From positions 496,001 through 560,000 of the forward strand of contig JAEXBS010000047.1 in NCBI GenBank assembly GCA_023393915.1: a DNA stretch of 64,000 nucleotides. Direction: 5' to 3'. Of this stretch, positions 33,671-43,476 are shown piece after piece. Made by a program: the position numbers and the translations under genes. The notes below the pieces were generated by a model. The model made no database searches. It saw only the letters and a program-made list of their open reading frames with translations, and had not been told where the DNA came from. Each line of letters begins with the position of its first letter. The stretch's first letter is position 1. Origin of the DNA: Bacteroidota bacterium. GTDB taxonomy: Bacteria; Bacteroidota; Bacteroidia; Flavobacteriales; Weeksellaceae.

Positions 33671-34876
33671 GTGGCGAGCACAGCACTTTACATAGCAAAA
33701 CGGTACCTTATTGCTAAAAAAGGCTCTACAGCAGTCACTTTTATCACATGGTTGGCGGCATTTGCCATGATGACGGCCGTCGCTGCAATGTTTATTATTG
33801 TGTCGGTCTTCTCAGGTTTGGAAGATTTAAATAAAGCCCTTATCTCTGATCTTCATGCTGATATAAGCATTTCTTCAAGCGTAGAGAAAAAATTAAAGAA
33901 TCCTGACAAAATCACCCAAGTCCTTGATAAACACCAAGAAATCAGCGCTTACTCCAAATTGATTGAGGAAAAAGTATACCTCAACTATAACGGTGTAGGA
34001 GAAATTGCATACTTACGTGCTGTGGATTCTAATTACACAAAAGTTAATCCCATTGATCAAAAAATATTTTACGGTAAATTTCCTAGCCTTACTGCTTCAA
34101 GTGAAGTGATTCTCGAAAACAGCCTTGATAACCGTCTTGCCATTCCTGTAGGGGAAACCAAAGACCCCGCCCTTATTTACATGCCTAGACCAGGCTCTGG
34201 AATTATCAGTAGCGAAGAACAGCTTTTCAAAAAACAAGAAATCATTGCCACAGGCGTATTTCCGGGAAACGAGCAATTAAATAATTACATTATAGGTCCA
34301 ATCTCCCTTGCTCAATCACTCTTAGAATTGGATGAAAAAGGTGCTTATAAAATCGTGGCAAGGCTAGTAGACCCTACGAAAGCCGCCACCTTAAAAACCC
34401 AACTCTCAAAAGAGTTAGGCGCTGATTATCAAATCAAAACGAAGAACGAAGAAAATGCAGCTTTTTGGAAAATGATTAACACCGAAAAACTGATGATTTA
34501 TTTGATTTTTGCTCTAGTAATTTTCATTACCACTTTCAATTTGGCTGGAGCCATTATCATCCTCCAGCTCGATAAAAAGGCGCAAGCAAGATCCTTAATT
34601 TCACTAGGACTTTCAAGAAAGAGTCTTAGAAAAGTCTACTTTTTCACCGGTGTTCTTATTGTTGTCATTGGAGTGGTTCTTGGCCTTTTAATCGGGACCG
34701 CACTTTGTTTAATCCAACTCCAAACGGGAGCATTCAAAGCAGGCATCAACCTCCCTTTCCCTGTAAGAATCATCACGCAAAACTATCTAATCGTTAGCGC
34801 GGTTGCATTAAGTTTCGGCTTACTTGTTTCTTGGCTTTTTTCTAAAGGACCGAAAGAAGGATACCGTATGAACTAG
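33671..34876 (+). CDS. ABC transporter permease, LolC/FtsX type
   Basis: A 401-residue membrane protein with one N-terminal helix (about 23-48), a large periplasmic domain, and three C-terminal helices (about 275-300, 320-345, 370-392). This is the MacB/FtsX fold used by LolCE lipoprotein exporters. GTG is the start codon, 6 bases after rbfA. In Bacteroidota rbfA is often followed by this gene. A role in moving lipoproteins to the outer membrane is probable but not proven. Confidence 0.82.
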   Translation: MASTALYIAKRYLIAKKGSTAVTFITWLAAFAMMTAVAAMFIIVSVFSGLEDLNKALISDLHADISISSSVEKKLKNPDKITQVLDKHQEISAYSKLIEEKVYLNYNGVGEIAYLRAVDSNYTKVNPIDQKIFYGKFPSLTASSEVILENSLDNRLAIPVGETKDPALIYMPRPGSGIISSEEQLFKKQEIIATGVFPGNEQLNNYIIGPISLAQSLLELDEKGAYKIVARLVDPTKAATLKTQLSKELGADYQIKTKNEENAAFWKMINTEKLMIYLIFALVIFITTFNLAGAIIILQLDKKAQARSLISLGLSRKSLRKVYFFTGVLIVVIGVVLGLLIGTALCLIQLQTGAFKAGINLPFPVRIITQNYLIVSAVALSFGLLVSWLFSKGPKEGYRMN

Positions 34877-34900
34877 CATATTTATTTGTACCTTTCAATA

Positions 34901-35632
34901 ATGAACAATCAACGTAATTTTGGTCTCATAGGTAAAGATATTTCCTATTCCTTTTCAAAAAGATATTTTGAAGAAAAATTCAGAAAATTATTCTTAGACA
35001 ACTACCGTTACCAACTTTACGATCTAGATTCCATTGAAGAAATAGTAACGCTCATTACGAAGGAAGAGTTAAATGGATTCAACGTAACGATTCCCTATAA
35101 AGAGAAGATCATCCCCTATTTATCGGAGCTAAGTGATGAAGCAAGAGAAATTCGGGCGGTAAATACAGTGGCGGTAAAAAACGGTCAACTCATCGGTTTT
35201 AATACCGACACCTTCGGTTTTGAACAAACACTAAATATTGTAGGTAGAGCTCATCATGACAAAGCTCTTATTTTAGGTAATGGAGGTGCTGCTAAAGCCG
35301 TGCAGTACGTTCTAAATCAAAAAGGGATTCCTTACCAGATTGTTTCTAGAAAAGCAGAACTCAATTTCGATACGATCACCCCGGAACTTGTTAAGGAACA
35401 TCCTTTAATAATCCAATGTACTCCTGTAGGAACATTTCCTCAAATCGATTCGGTTCTTCCTTTCCCTTTTGAAGCGTTAGGAGCGGAGCATTTGGTCATT
35501 GATCTGATCTACAATCCTACCTATACCGAATTCATCCAACGTGCAAGCAAGCAAGACGCGAAATGTGTCAATGGCTATTTCATGCTAGAGCAACAAGCTG
35601 AAAAAGCATGGAAAATTTGGGAAGGCCTGTAA
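34901..35632 (+). CDS. aroE: Shikimate dehydrogenase
   Basis: A 243-residue enzyme of aromatic amino acid synthesis, reducing 3-dehydroshikimate with NADPH. Visible are SYSFSKRYF (substrate loop), catalytic Lys67 in NVTIPYKEKI, Asp103 in GFNTDTFGF, the nucleotide loop GNGGAAKA (126-133), and the C-terminal GYFMLEQQAEKAW. The ORF opens at a TTG (34886), but the ATG at 34901 gives the normal N-terminus. Confidence 0.92.
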   Translation: MNNQRNFGLIGKDISYSFSKRYFEEKFRKLFLDNYRYQLYDLDSIEEIVTLITKEELNGFNVTIPYKEKIIPYLSELSDEAREIRAVNTVAVKNGQLIGFNTDTFGFEQTLNIVGRAHHDKALILGNGGAAKAVQYVLNQKGIPYQIVSRKAELNFDTITPELVKEHPLIIQCTPVGTFPQIDSVLPFPFEALGAEHLVIDLIYNPTYTEFIQRASKQDAKCVNGYFMLEQQAEKAWKIWEGL

Positions 35633-35749
35633 ATCCTACTGAAATATTGCTATTCTAAAGCATTACTTTAAATTTTTTATTATATTTATCGGGTAAACGA
35701 CACCTTTGAAGCCTAAAGCACCAAAGCACTGAGTCTAAACTCCGATACC

Positions 35750-37909
35750 ATGAATATGCAGGATCCCCATTCCCAGAAAGCCCAAGAGGACAAACCAACA
35801 AATAGTTCTAATGCAGAGCAAAAATCTTCTTCGCAAAAAATTGAAAAGAAAGAAATTTTAAATGAAGAAAACACAGAAGCAGTGCAAAACTCAGCTGTTC
35901 CTTTAGAACCTATAGACTCTACGCAAAAAACAAAAGAAGAACCTGCCGAAAGTTTTCACACGCAAGAACCTTTTGAGATTCCTGAAGAAAAGGTACTGTC
36001 TGAAGTTGACCCAAGCAAAGAAGATGAGCTTACCGCTACCGTCGTACCTGAGTCGTCTGTAGACACCCGAACAGAACTTATGAAAGCTCAACCAACTGAT
36101 CAAGAAAGCTTTCATACACAAGAATCGGTAACTATACCAGAAGAAAAAGTTCTTTCAGAAATTGATCGAGACAAAACCGAGCCTTCTCAAGCTTCGGATG
36201 CAACTATAGCTACGGATTCAAAGAAAAAGGTAGAATCCACTCAAAAAACTGAGAACAAATCCATTGAACAGCTTTTGAATGAAATGGAGGCTCTTATTAA
36301 TCGTCCTAATGCCGGAAAATTAAATCGAGAGTTCAATCAATTAAAAGAGTTAGCCAATCATAAACTAACTGAAAAAAGCGATGAGATAAAAAATAAATTT
36401 ATTGAAGAGGGAAACCCTGAAAATGAATTTCATTACGAGCACCCTCTGCAAGCAAGATTTACTGCTTTACAGAATATTTTCAAAGAAAAACACAACTTGT
36501 TTTTAAAAGAACAAGAAGAAGAATATGAGAAAAACCTTAACCACAGGGAGCAAATCATAGAACGCTTAAAGGCTCTATATACCGAAACCGAGCCAGGCAC
36601 CAACTTGTTTTCAGAGATTCGGTCCATAAAGAAAGATTGGAGCGAAGCAGGTCATGTGGCTCGCTCTGAATACAAACTACTTTATAACAATTATTTCCAC
36701 CACCTCAACCAGTTTTATGAGATGCTGGATCTAAATAAAGAATACCTAGAACAAGAATATTCACACAACTTAGAGAAAAGACAGCACATTATTGAGCGTG
36801 CAAAAGAACTTCTCACCGAACCGGTGCAGATGGCTCTAAACGAACTTCAATACTTACATAAGCTATGGAAGGAAGAAGGGGAACCCGTTGCTGAAGAATT
36901 TAGAGAAACAACCTGGCAAGAATTCAAATCCCTATCCAACCAGATTCATGATCGACGTCAAGAACTTCATCAGGAACTAGAGATTAGCCACAGAGAAAAC
37001 TTAGCGAGAAAAAAGGAAATCATCGCAAAAATCAAAGAAATAAGCACAGTCTCCAAAGAGACCTCGCATTCCTATTATCAAAAAGCGATCACTCAGGTTG
37101 AAAAATTACGTTCAGAGTTCCTTAAAATTGGAAGCGTACCAAAGGATCAAGTTAATAGTCTTTGGGACGAGTTTAAATCGGTACTTCGAGAATTCAATAA
37201 ATCAAAAAATCAGTTTTATAAAAATATAAAAGAATCTCAGAATCAGAACCTAGAGAAAAAAATGGCATTAATTAAAACGGCCCAAGACAACATGCATTCT
37301 GAAGACTGGGAGACACTAGTTCCTTTGTATAAAAATTTACAAAAGGAATGGAAACAAATCGGACACGTCCCACGTTCTGTTTCCAATAAAACTTGGGCGG
37401 ATTTCAAGGAAGCGTGTAACACATTTTTTAATAATTATAGAGATAAGAGCTCTGCAAGTGGAGACGATTGGAATAAAAATTTTCAAATCAAAAAACAACT
37501 GCTCTCTGATCTAAAAGAGATCGACGATTCTACTGGAAGTGTTGAACAACTTGAAGACATAAAATCAAGATGGAACGCGACAGGAAAAGTCCCTAAGGAC
37601 AAACTGCAAATCAATTCAGAATTCAACAAGGTTCTTAAAGAAAAACTGAAAATAAATAAGATCACTGAGTTCGATCTAAAAGATGAAAACCTTTCGGAAA
37701 GCCAATTGACCGACAAGGCTAGAAAAATCAAAAATCAAATTTCCGATTTAGAAAGTGAAATCGCTACTCTTGAAACCAATTTAGGATTCTTCCAATCGGC
37801 CTCTCGAGACAATCCACTTCTCACAGACACCTACGAAAAAATTGATTCTAAAAGAGCGCAGGTCGAACAGCTCAAAACCAGTTTGCATCATATAATATCT
37901 GGAGAATAA
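35750..37909 (+). CDS. DUF349 multi-repeat protein
   Basis: A 719-residue protein. Residues 1-170 are acidic and low in complexity, with two near copies of ESFHTQE-(4)-IPEEKVLSE (about 64 and 122). Residues about 240-640 hold five DUF349 helical repeats, each with a W-x(4)-G-x-V/P pattern such as KKDWSEAGHVARSEY, KEWKQIGHVPRS and RWNATGKVPKD. A coiled coil ends the protein (about 655-715). DUF349 proteins are common in Bacteroidota; function is poorly known. A chaperone, nucleic-acid or scaffold role has been guessed. Confidence 0.85.
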   Translation: MNMQDPHSQKAQEDKPTNSSNAEQKSSSQKIEKKEILNEENTEAVQNSAVPLEPIDSTQKTKEEPAESFHTQEPFEIPEEKVLSEVDPSKEDELTATVVPESSVDTRTELMKAQPTDQESFHTQESVTIPEEKVLSEIDRDKTEPSQASDATIATDSKKKVESTQKTENKSIEQLLNEMEALINRPNAGKLNREFNQLKELANHKLTEKSDEIKNKFIEEGNPENEFHYEHPLQARFTALQNIFKEKHNLFLKEQEEEYEKNLNHREQIIERLKALYTETEPGTNLFSEIRSIKKDWSEAGHVARSEYKLLYNNYFHHLNQFYEMLDLNKEYLEQEYSHNLEKRQHIIERAKELLTEPVQMALNELQYLHKLWKEEGEPVAEEFRETTWQEFKSLSNQIHDRRQELHQELEISHRENLARKKEIIAKIKEISTVSKETSHSYYQKAITQVEKLRSEFLKIGSVPKDQVNSLWDEFKSVLREFNKSKNQFYKNIKESQNQNLEKKMALIKTAQDNMHSEDWETLVPLYKNLQKEWKQIGHVPRSVSNKTWADFKEACNTFFNNYRDKSSASGDDWNKNFQIKKQLLSDLKEIDDSTGSVEQLEDIKSRWNATGKVPKDKLQINSEFNKVLKEKLKINKITEFDLKDENLSESQLTDKARKIKNQISDLESEIATLETNLGFFQSASRDNPLLTDTYEKIDSKRAQVEQLKTSLHHIISGE

Positions 37910-37945
37910 CTACCTCTAAATTCTTTTGGTTTTAATTCTAAGAAA

Positions 37946-38968
37946 ATGAACGATGAAATTTTCATGTCTAGATGCCTGCAATTGGCGTCCAAGGCGTTAG
38001 GCTTGTGCTACCCCAATCCAATGGTAGGGGCGGTAATCGTTCATGAAGGACATGTTATTGGTGAGGGCTATCACCATAAAGCAGGTGAAGCTCACGCAGA
38101 AATTAACGCAATTTCAATGGTTAAGCAACCTGACTTATTAAAAGATTCAACCATTTACGTTTCATTAGAACCTTGTAGCCATTATGGACGGACTCCTCCT
38201 TGCGCTTTAAGACTTAAAGAATTAGGATTTAAGCGAGTGGTCATTGCAACGCTTGATTCCAATGAAAAAGTGAGAGGTAATGGGCTTAAGATATTGCAGG
38301 AAGCTGGTATCGAAACTACGGTTGGCGTCCTAGAAAAGGAGGCTCGAAAACTCAATGAAAGATTTTTTACTTTTCACGAAAGGAAAAGACCGTTTATTAC
38401 GCTAAAGTGGGCACAAACCAAAAAAGGCTATCTCGATAATCATTTTGAACCCTATGCGATATCTAACGATTTGGTCAATCAATGGGTTCACCGATTGAGA
38501 TCTAAAGAGCAAGGTATTTTAGTTGGTACCACGACCGCCCTAAGAGATAACCCATCTCTGTCCGTAAGACATCTAGAAGGAAACCCTCCTACTAGAGTGG
38601 TCATTGATATGGACTTAAAAATCCCTTCCAACTATAAACTCTTTGATCACTCGCAACCCACTATCATAGTTAACTCTTTAAAAGAAGAAGTATGCGGCCA
38701 AAATCACTTTGTAAAAGTAGATCAATCCGAATTTCTTCCAAGCTTATTAGAAAAACTCCATCATCTACAAATTCAAAGCATTATTATTGAGGGAGGGAGC
38801 CATACACTAAAACAATTTATTGAATTGGGGCTATGGGATCGAATAATAAGGATTCAAAGCCTAGATACGTCAACTGATAGAGGAACTAAAGCGCCTGAAC
38901 TTGCTTTTCCCAGTACTTCCCATTTTAAATTTCGGGACAATCAATTGGAGCTATTTTTGAACAATTAA
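37946..38968 (+). CDS. ribD: Riboflavin biosynthesis deaminase/reductase
   Basis: A 340-residue bifunctional enzyme. The N-terminal cytidine-deaminase-like domain has zinc ligands His50, Cys77 and Cys86 and Glu52 (HAEINAI, EPCSHYGRTPPC). The C-terminal reductase domain (about 148-335) has GTTTALRDNPSLSVR and the EGGSHTLKQF turn. It catalyses two successive steps from the GTP-derived pyrimidine to the ribityl-amino-uracil in riboflavin synthesis. Confidence 0.95.
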   Translation: MNDEIFMSRCLQLASKALGLCYPNPMVGAVIVHEGHVIGEGYHHKAGEAHAEINAISMVKQPDLLKDSTIYVSLEPCSHYGRTPPCALRLKELGFKRVVIATLDSNEKVRGNGLKILQEAGIETTVGVLEKEARKLNERFFTFHERKRPFITLKWAQTKKGYLDNHFEPYAISNDLVNQWVHRLRSKEQGILVGTTTALRDNPSLSVRHLEGNPPTRVVIDMDLKIPSNYKLFDHSQPTIIVNSLKEEVCGQNHFVKVDQSEFLPSLLEKLHHLQIQSIIIEGGSHTLKQFIELGLWDRIIRIQSLDTSTDRGTKAPELAFPSTSHFKFRDNQLELFLNN

Positions 38969-39055
38969 GCCGCAAAGAATAAAATTGAAATCAGGAAATG
39001 CTAGAATTAAGAAATAGCTAAAACTCCTTGAAAGTAAGCGCACTATTTATTTGCG

Positions 39056-39063
39056 TATTTTTG
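39056..39063 (+). promoter_or_regulatory. -7 box of the YigZ-family gene
   Basis: TATTTTTG, five bases before the ATG at 39069. It overlaps the alternative upstream start (39051), which is therefore rejected. A leaderless or near-leaderless mRNA is likely. Confidence 0.55.
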
Positions 39064-39068
39064 CCCCT

Positions 39069-39674
39069 ATGGAACATCATTACCGGTCAATTGAAGCTCC
39101 CGTAGAAGACATTATCATTAAAGAGAAAGGAAGTAAATTCATCGGATACTTATTTCCTGTTGAATCCACAATTGAAGTAAATAAAGCACTTGAATCCGTC
39201 AGATTAACCCATCCAAAAGCGACCCATCATTGCTATGCGTACCGTTTAGGGAAAGACGGAAGCGAATACAGAGCCCAGGACGATGGTGAACCTTCAGGAT
39301 CAGCAGGACTCCCAATCTATAATCAATTATTAGCAAAAGAAGTAGTAAATACTCTTCTAATTGTGGTTCGTTACTATGGCGGAGTGAAGCTCGGAGTATC
39401 AGGATTAATTAAAACTTATAAAGAAACTGCCAAGACAGTACTAGACGAGGCAAAGATTATTGAAATTACCATAATGCAAAAGCTCGCACTTTATTTTCCT
39501 TTTCCACACCAAAACACGGTTTTCACTCTTTTAAATAAACACCAAGCAAAGATTTTAAAATTTGACGCAAATGAACTCTGCGAAATTCATGCGGAGGTAA
39601 AGCAGGAGGATAAAAAAGACATCTCTCAACAATTGTTGGAGATGCCTTCTATTACTTTTGAATTTATTGAATAA
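39069..39674 (+). CDS. YigZ/IMPACT family protein
   Basis: A 201-residue protein with the IMPACT N-terminal domain: EKGSKFIGY, KATHHCYAYRLG, RAQDDGEPSGSAGLP and VVRYYGGVKLGVSGL, followed by a DUF1949-type C-terminal domain. The eukaryotic homologue binds GCN1; the bacterial function is uncertain, with a role in translation or stress proposed. It converges with the zinc peptidase gene, with 5 bases between their ends. Confidence 0.9.
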   Translation: MEHHYRSIEAPVEDIIIKEKGSKFIGYLFPVESTIEVNKALESVRLTHPKATHHCYAYRLGKDGSEYRAQDDGEPSGSAGLPIYNQLLAKEVVNTLLIVVRYYGGVKLGVSGLIKTYKETAKTVLDEAKIIEITIMQKLALYFPFPHQNTVFTLLNKHQAKILKFDANELCEIHAEVKQEDKKDISQQLLEMPSITFEFIE

Positions 39675-39679
39675 CGGTA

Positions 39680-40372
39680 TTATTCACTACTTCTTCCTCC
39701 AAACAAAAGAGAGGCAAAATAAAGTAGTTGTGCTAAAGAACCCAGTGCTGCAACTACGTAAGTTCTTGCCGCCCATCTTAAAGAATCTTCTGCCCCAGCG
39801 TATTCCTCTTTATTTGCTAAGGTTCCACTACCTCTTAGCCACGCCAATGCTCTTTTACTAGCATCGTATTCTACAGGAAGCGTTACGAAAGCAAACAAAG
39901 TAGTTATTGCAAAGAGAATAACTCCGATTAAAAGCAAAGTCTGGTTTCCACTAAAGGCCCAAAGTGCAATACCTGCCATTAACACGAATTGCAATAAACG
40001 TGACGAAATGCTAACTACTGGAACCATTTTACTTCTTAGTTGTAACATTGAATAAGCTGTTGCATGTTGCACGGCATGTCCAGTTTCATGGGCTGCTACT
40101 GCTGCAGCCGCCGCATTTCTTTGCATGTAAACACCTTCGGATAAATTAATGGTCTTATTTTGTGGATTGTAATGGTCCGTTAATTGTCCAGGTACAGAGA
40201 CCACTTGAACATCGTGTATTCCACTATCGCGCAGCATTTTTTCTGCAATTTCCTTCCCTGAAAGTCCATTCTGAAGATGAACCTTCGAATAATGAGCAAA
40301 TTTTGACTTGAGTCTCGATTGGACAATCATACTGGCCAAAAAGATCACTCCAAGAATTAAATAGTAAGTCAT
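39680..40372 (-). CDS. Zinc metallopeptidase, YugP-like membrane protein
   Basis: A 230-residue membrane protein with an N-terminal helix (1-18), the zinc motif HETGH at 95-99, and helices at about 120-165 and 205-225. This is the neutral zinc metallopeptidase family (YugP). Substrate is unknown; membrane protein turnover is the usual guess. It converges with the YigZ gene and diverges from the GNAT-like gene. Confidence 0.9.
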   Translation of the reverse strand: MTYYLILGVIFLASMIVQSRLKSKFAHYSKVHLQNGLSGKEIAEKMLRDSGIHDVQVVSVPGQLTDHYNPQNKTINLSEGVYMQRNAAAAAVAAHETGHAVQHATAYSMLQLRSKMVPVVSISSRLLQFVLMAGIALWAFSGNQTLLLIGVILFAITTLFAFVTLPVEYDASKRALAWLRGSGTLANKEEYAGAEDSLRWAARTYVVAALGSLAQLLYFASLLFGGRSSE

Positions 40373-40466
40373 TTTTATTGTTTTTTCTCTATATTATTTC
40401 AATTGCACAAGATAATAAAAAGGAAGGAAAAACTATGCCAAATTCCTTCCCTAAATATTAAATAAT

Positions 40467-40474
40467 TATCTTTG
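40467..40474 (+). promoter_or_regulatory. -7 box of the GNAT-like gene
   Basis: TATCTTTG. The alternative ORF start at 40472 lies inside this box, so the ATG at 40493 is the true start. Confidence 0.6.
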
Positions 40475-40492
40475 CGCATTCAAAAAATTCCT

Positions 40493-41626
40493 ATGTCATC
40501 GATCTTGGTAAAAGAAATCCATTCTCAAGAGGATCTTCTGCGGTTTATTCGCTTCCCAATGGAGCTTTACAAAGACCATCCGAATTATGTCCCGTCATTA
40601 ATTGAAGACGAGAAATTCGCTTGGAATAAGAAAGAAAATCCCGCATTTGCCTACAGTGAAGCGAAACTATTTTTAGCTTACAAAGAGGATAAAATCGTCG
40701 GAAGAATCGCCCTGATGATTAATCACAAAGAAGCAAAAGAGCTGAACGAAAAAAAAGTTCGTTTCGGTTGGCTTGACTTCATTGACGATAAAGAAGTTTC
40801 CAAAGCCTTAATAGATAAGGCCGTTAATTACGCGAAAGAAAACGGCCTAGAGAAAATTGAAGGCCCTATGGGAATAACCAATCTAGATAAAGCTGGAATG
40901 CTTGTGCAAGGTTTCGATCGTCTCGCAACTATGATAGGAATCTATAATTACGAATATTATCCTAGTCATTTGGAGGACCTTGGACTGGTCAAAGAAAAGG
41001 AATGGGTGGAATATGAAATTCTATTCCCAGAAGTTTTACCTGAAAAAATCACAAAATTCTCAGACCTTATCTTGGAAAAATACGATTTGAAAGTGCTTAA
41101 ATTCAAATCTAAAAAAGACTTGCTTCCTTTGATCGATCCAATGTTTCAATTACTAGATGAGACGTATCGTAACTTATCCACTTATACACCTATCACAAAG
41201 GAGCAAATTCAGATGTATAAGGAAAAATACTTCCCTTTTATCGATAAGGATTACGTAGTATGCATTGTCGATTCAACAGGAAAATTGGTTTCTTTTGCAA
41301 TCACCATGCCTTCCTACTCGAAAGCATTACAAAAATCAAAAGGAAAGCTATTACCTACGGGGTGGTATCATTTCCTACAAGCAGGTAGAAAAAATGACCG
41401 AGCAAACTTCTACTTAATTGGCATTCATCCGGAATACCAAAAAAGAGGATTAACCTCCATTATTTTTAGAGAAATTTACAGGACTTTCAAGCGCAAGGGA
41501 ATTCGGTATTTGGAGACCAACCCGGAGCTCGAAGAAAACAAGAGTATTCAGCTCCTTTGGCAAGATTACCAACCGGTGAATCACAAACGAAGAAGAACCT
41601 ATAGTCTAAATTTTCCGAGATCATGA
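40493..41626 (+). CDS. GNAT-like acyltransferase family protein
   Basis: A 377-residue protein common in Bacteroidota. Two GNAT-like halves are seen: residues about 15-130 (RIALMINHKE strand, then GWLDFIDDKE) and about 200-370, with the acyl-CoA loop-like HPEYQKRGLTSIIFREI and LETNPELEENKSIQLLW. The substrate is unknown. A 4-base overlap links it to the next small gene. Confidence 0.8.
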   Translation: MSSILVKEIHSQEDLLRFIRFPMELYKDHPNYVPSLIEDEKFAWNKKENPAFAYSEAKLFLAYKEDKIVGRIALMINHKEAKELNEKKVRFGWLDFIDDKEVSKALIDKAVNYAKENGLEKIEGPMGITNLDKAGMLVQGFDRLATMIGIYNYEYYPSHLEDLGLVKEKEWVEYEILFPEVLPEKITKFSDLILEKYDLKVLKFKSKKDLLPLIDPMFQLLDETYRNLSTYTPITKEQIQMYKEKYFPFIDKDYVVCIVDSTGKLVSFAITMPSYSKALQKSKGKLLPTGWYHFLQAGRKNDRANFYLIGIHPEYQKRGLTSIIFREIYRTFKRKGIRYLETNPELEENKSIQLLWQDYQPVNHKRRRTYSLNFPRS

Positions 41627-41811
41627 AAAAACAATTAATGATTTATGCGGTCTTAGTCTTAGGCTACATCTTCTACAACCAATTCATTCACCTTGAAAAT
41701 GAAAGGATTCATACAGCAGTAAATATACTCTACGCAAGCATCCTTTTCCTTTACATTGGCTTCCTAGCTTTTATACTTTTAAGAAGGCTTAAGAAGCGGT
41801 CAAACAAGTAA
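41623..41811 (+). CDS. Small two-helix membrane protein
   Basis: A 62-residue protein with hydrophobic helices at about 4-18 and 30-54, ending in a basic tail (RRLKKRSNK). Its ATG overlaps the stop of the GNAT-like gene (ATGA), a sign of translational coupling. No family is recognised. Confidence 0.65.
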   Translation: MKKQLMIYAVLVLGYIFYNQFIHLENERIHTAVNILYASILFLYIGFLAFILLRRLKKRSNK

Positions 41812-41900
41812 TTATTTATAACCATTCTAAATTGAACTGCTCCTAGGTCAATAGAAAGTCATTTCCAAGCTCTCAGCTTTTTTCTCAACCTTTAATTCAT

Positions 41901-41908
41901 TAAATTTG
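41901..41908 (+). promoter_or_regulatory. -7 promoter box of the nuo operon
   Basis: TAAATTTG, 25 bases before the nuoA start codon. No good TTG is seen at the expected upstream distance. Confidence 0.6.
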
Positions 41909-41933
41909 CAGGTACACTTTTAATGCAGAGGCT

Positions 41934-42305
41934 ATGAATTTACCTGAAAATTACTTACCAATTATAATCCAGGGGCTTGTTGGACTTAGTTTTGTCATTC
42001 TTTCCTTGGTTGGAACTCATTTTTTAGGACCTAAACAAAAGAAAGGAGCTTCGAAAAAGAACGAAAGTTTTGAGTGTGGAATTGAAGTTGAAGGTAACGC
42101 TAGAACTCCTTTCTCAGTAAAATATTTTTTAACTGCAGTACTCTTTGTACTATTTGATGTTGAAATCGTCTTCTTCTACCCTTATGCTGTAAACTTTAGA
42201 GAATTCGGCATTGAAGGCTTCCTTGCGGTTCTCACTTTTGTATCCATCTTTTTCCTTGCGTTTTTATATGTCTGGAAAAGAGGAGCACTTGACTGGGACC
42301 GTTAA
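41934..42305 (+). CDS. nuoA: NADH-quinone oxidoreductase subunit A
   Basis: A 123-residue membrane subunit with three helices (about 8-28, 60-83 and 93-114). The family loop ESFECGIEVEGNAR with Cys38 and the KYFLTAVLFVLFDVEIVFFYP motif are present. It belongs to the junction between the membrane and peripheral arms of complex I and opens the 14-gene operon. Confidence 0.96.
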   Translation: MNLPENYLPIIIQGLVGLSFVILSLVGTHFLGPKQKKGASKKNESFECGIEVEGNARTPFSVKYFLTAVLFVLFDVEIVFFYPYAVNFREFGIEGFLAVLTFVSIFFLAFLYVWKRGALDWDR

Positions 42306-42331
42306 TTATTAATCCAATTAAAAATCACATT

Positions 42332-42892
42332 ATGTCAGATAATAAACCTGTAGTTCGAATGGATGCTACCCCACCGGCTGGGTACGAAGGTGAAGGATTC
42401 TTTGCCACTCAGCTTTCAAGCGTGGTAGGTCTAGCTAGAAAATATTCACTATGGCCACTTCCTTTCGCCACATCTTGTTGTGGAATTGAATACATGGCAT
42501 TTTTGAATCCAACCTATGACGGCAGTCGATTCGGAATGGAAAGAAACTCTTTCTCTCCTAGACATGCCGATATGCTAATGGTTTGCGGAACCATTTCAAA
42601 AAAACTAGGACCAGTACTTCAGCAAGTATATACCCAAATGGCAGAACCTCGCTGGGTAGTTGCTGTAGGAGCTTGCGCTTCTAGTGGAGGAATCTTTGAC
42701 ACCTATTCCGTACTTCAAGGAATAGACAAAATCATTCCTGTAGATGTTTACGTTCCAGGATGCCCTCCAAGACCAGAGCAAATCATTGAAGGAGTAATGC
42801 AAGTGCAAGCTTTAGCTGAAAGTGAAAGCATTCGTAGAAGAGATTCCCCAGAATACCAAGCCCTATTGGATTCCTACGGAATCAATAATTAA
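42332..42892 (+). CDS. nuoB: NADH-quinone oxidoreductase subunit B
   Basis: A 186-residue subunit holding the terminal [4Fe-4S] cluster N2 next to the quinone site. Its ligands are Cys49, Cys50 (FATSCCGIEYMAF), Cys115 (VGACASSGG) and Cys144 (VPGCPPRPE). It lies 26 bases after nuoA. Confidence 0.97.
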   Translation: MSDNKPVVRMDATPPAGYEGEGFFATQLSSVVGLARKYSLWPLPFATSCCGIEYMAFLNPTYDGSRFGMERNSFSPRHADMLMVCGTISKKLGPVLQQVYTQMAEPRWVVAVGACASSGGIFDTYSVLQGIDKIIPVDVYVPGCPPRPEQIIEGVMQVQALAESESIRRRDSPEYQALLDSYGINN

Positions 42893-42949
42893 TTCGGTTT
42901 TAATTCTCTTTTGATTCGAAGGAATTTAAGAGAAAAATAAAGAAAGAAC

Positions 42950-43444
42950 ATGACAAACGAATTTGTTTTAGAAGCCATAAGTAGAGAGTTTCCAGAAAGT
43001 ATACTCTCCCACTCGGAGCCGTACGGAATGCTCACTCTAACGATCAAAAAATCCGACATAAAAAAAGTAGTTCACTACCTTAAGGATTCTTCGCTAGAGA
43101 TTAATTTCCTAACCGACATTTGTGGTATCCATTACCCGGATGATCCTCAGAATGAATTGGGTGTAATCTATCATTTACACAATATGAAAGAGAACTTCCG
43201 AATCAGATTGAAAGCTTTTACAAAAAAGGAAGGAGCCTCATTTGATACTCTTACTGATTTGTATGCGGGAGCCAACTGGATGGAACGAGAAACCTACGAT
43301 TTTTTTGGAATCGATTTCGTTGGACACCCGGATTTAAGAGTCATACTTAATATGGAGGATTTAGGATACCATCCTATGCTTAAAGAATACCGTTTAGAAG
43401 ACGGAACACGCACCGATAAAGACGACAAAATGTTCGGTAGATAA
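42950..43444 (+). CDS. nuoC: NADH-quinone oxidoreductase subunit C
   Basis: A 164-residue 30-kDa-type subunit of the peripheral arm: LTDICGIHYPDD, LGVIYHLHNM, ANWMERETYDFFGIDFVGHPDLRVIL region and HPMLKEY. It is separate from nuoD, unlike the fused NuoCD of enterobacteria. Confidence 0.95.
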   Translation: MTNEFVLEAISREFPESILSHSEPYGMLTLTIKKSDIKKVVHYLKDSSLEINFLTDICGIHYPDDPQNELGVIYHLHNMKENFRIRLKAFTKKEGASFDTLTDLYAGANWMERETYDFFGIDFVGHPDLRVILNMEDLGYHPMLKEYRLEDGTRTDKDDKMFGR

Positions 43445-43476
43445 AACGTCCATTTGTTCAGTTAAAATAGGCCTTT

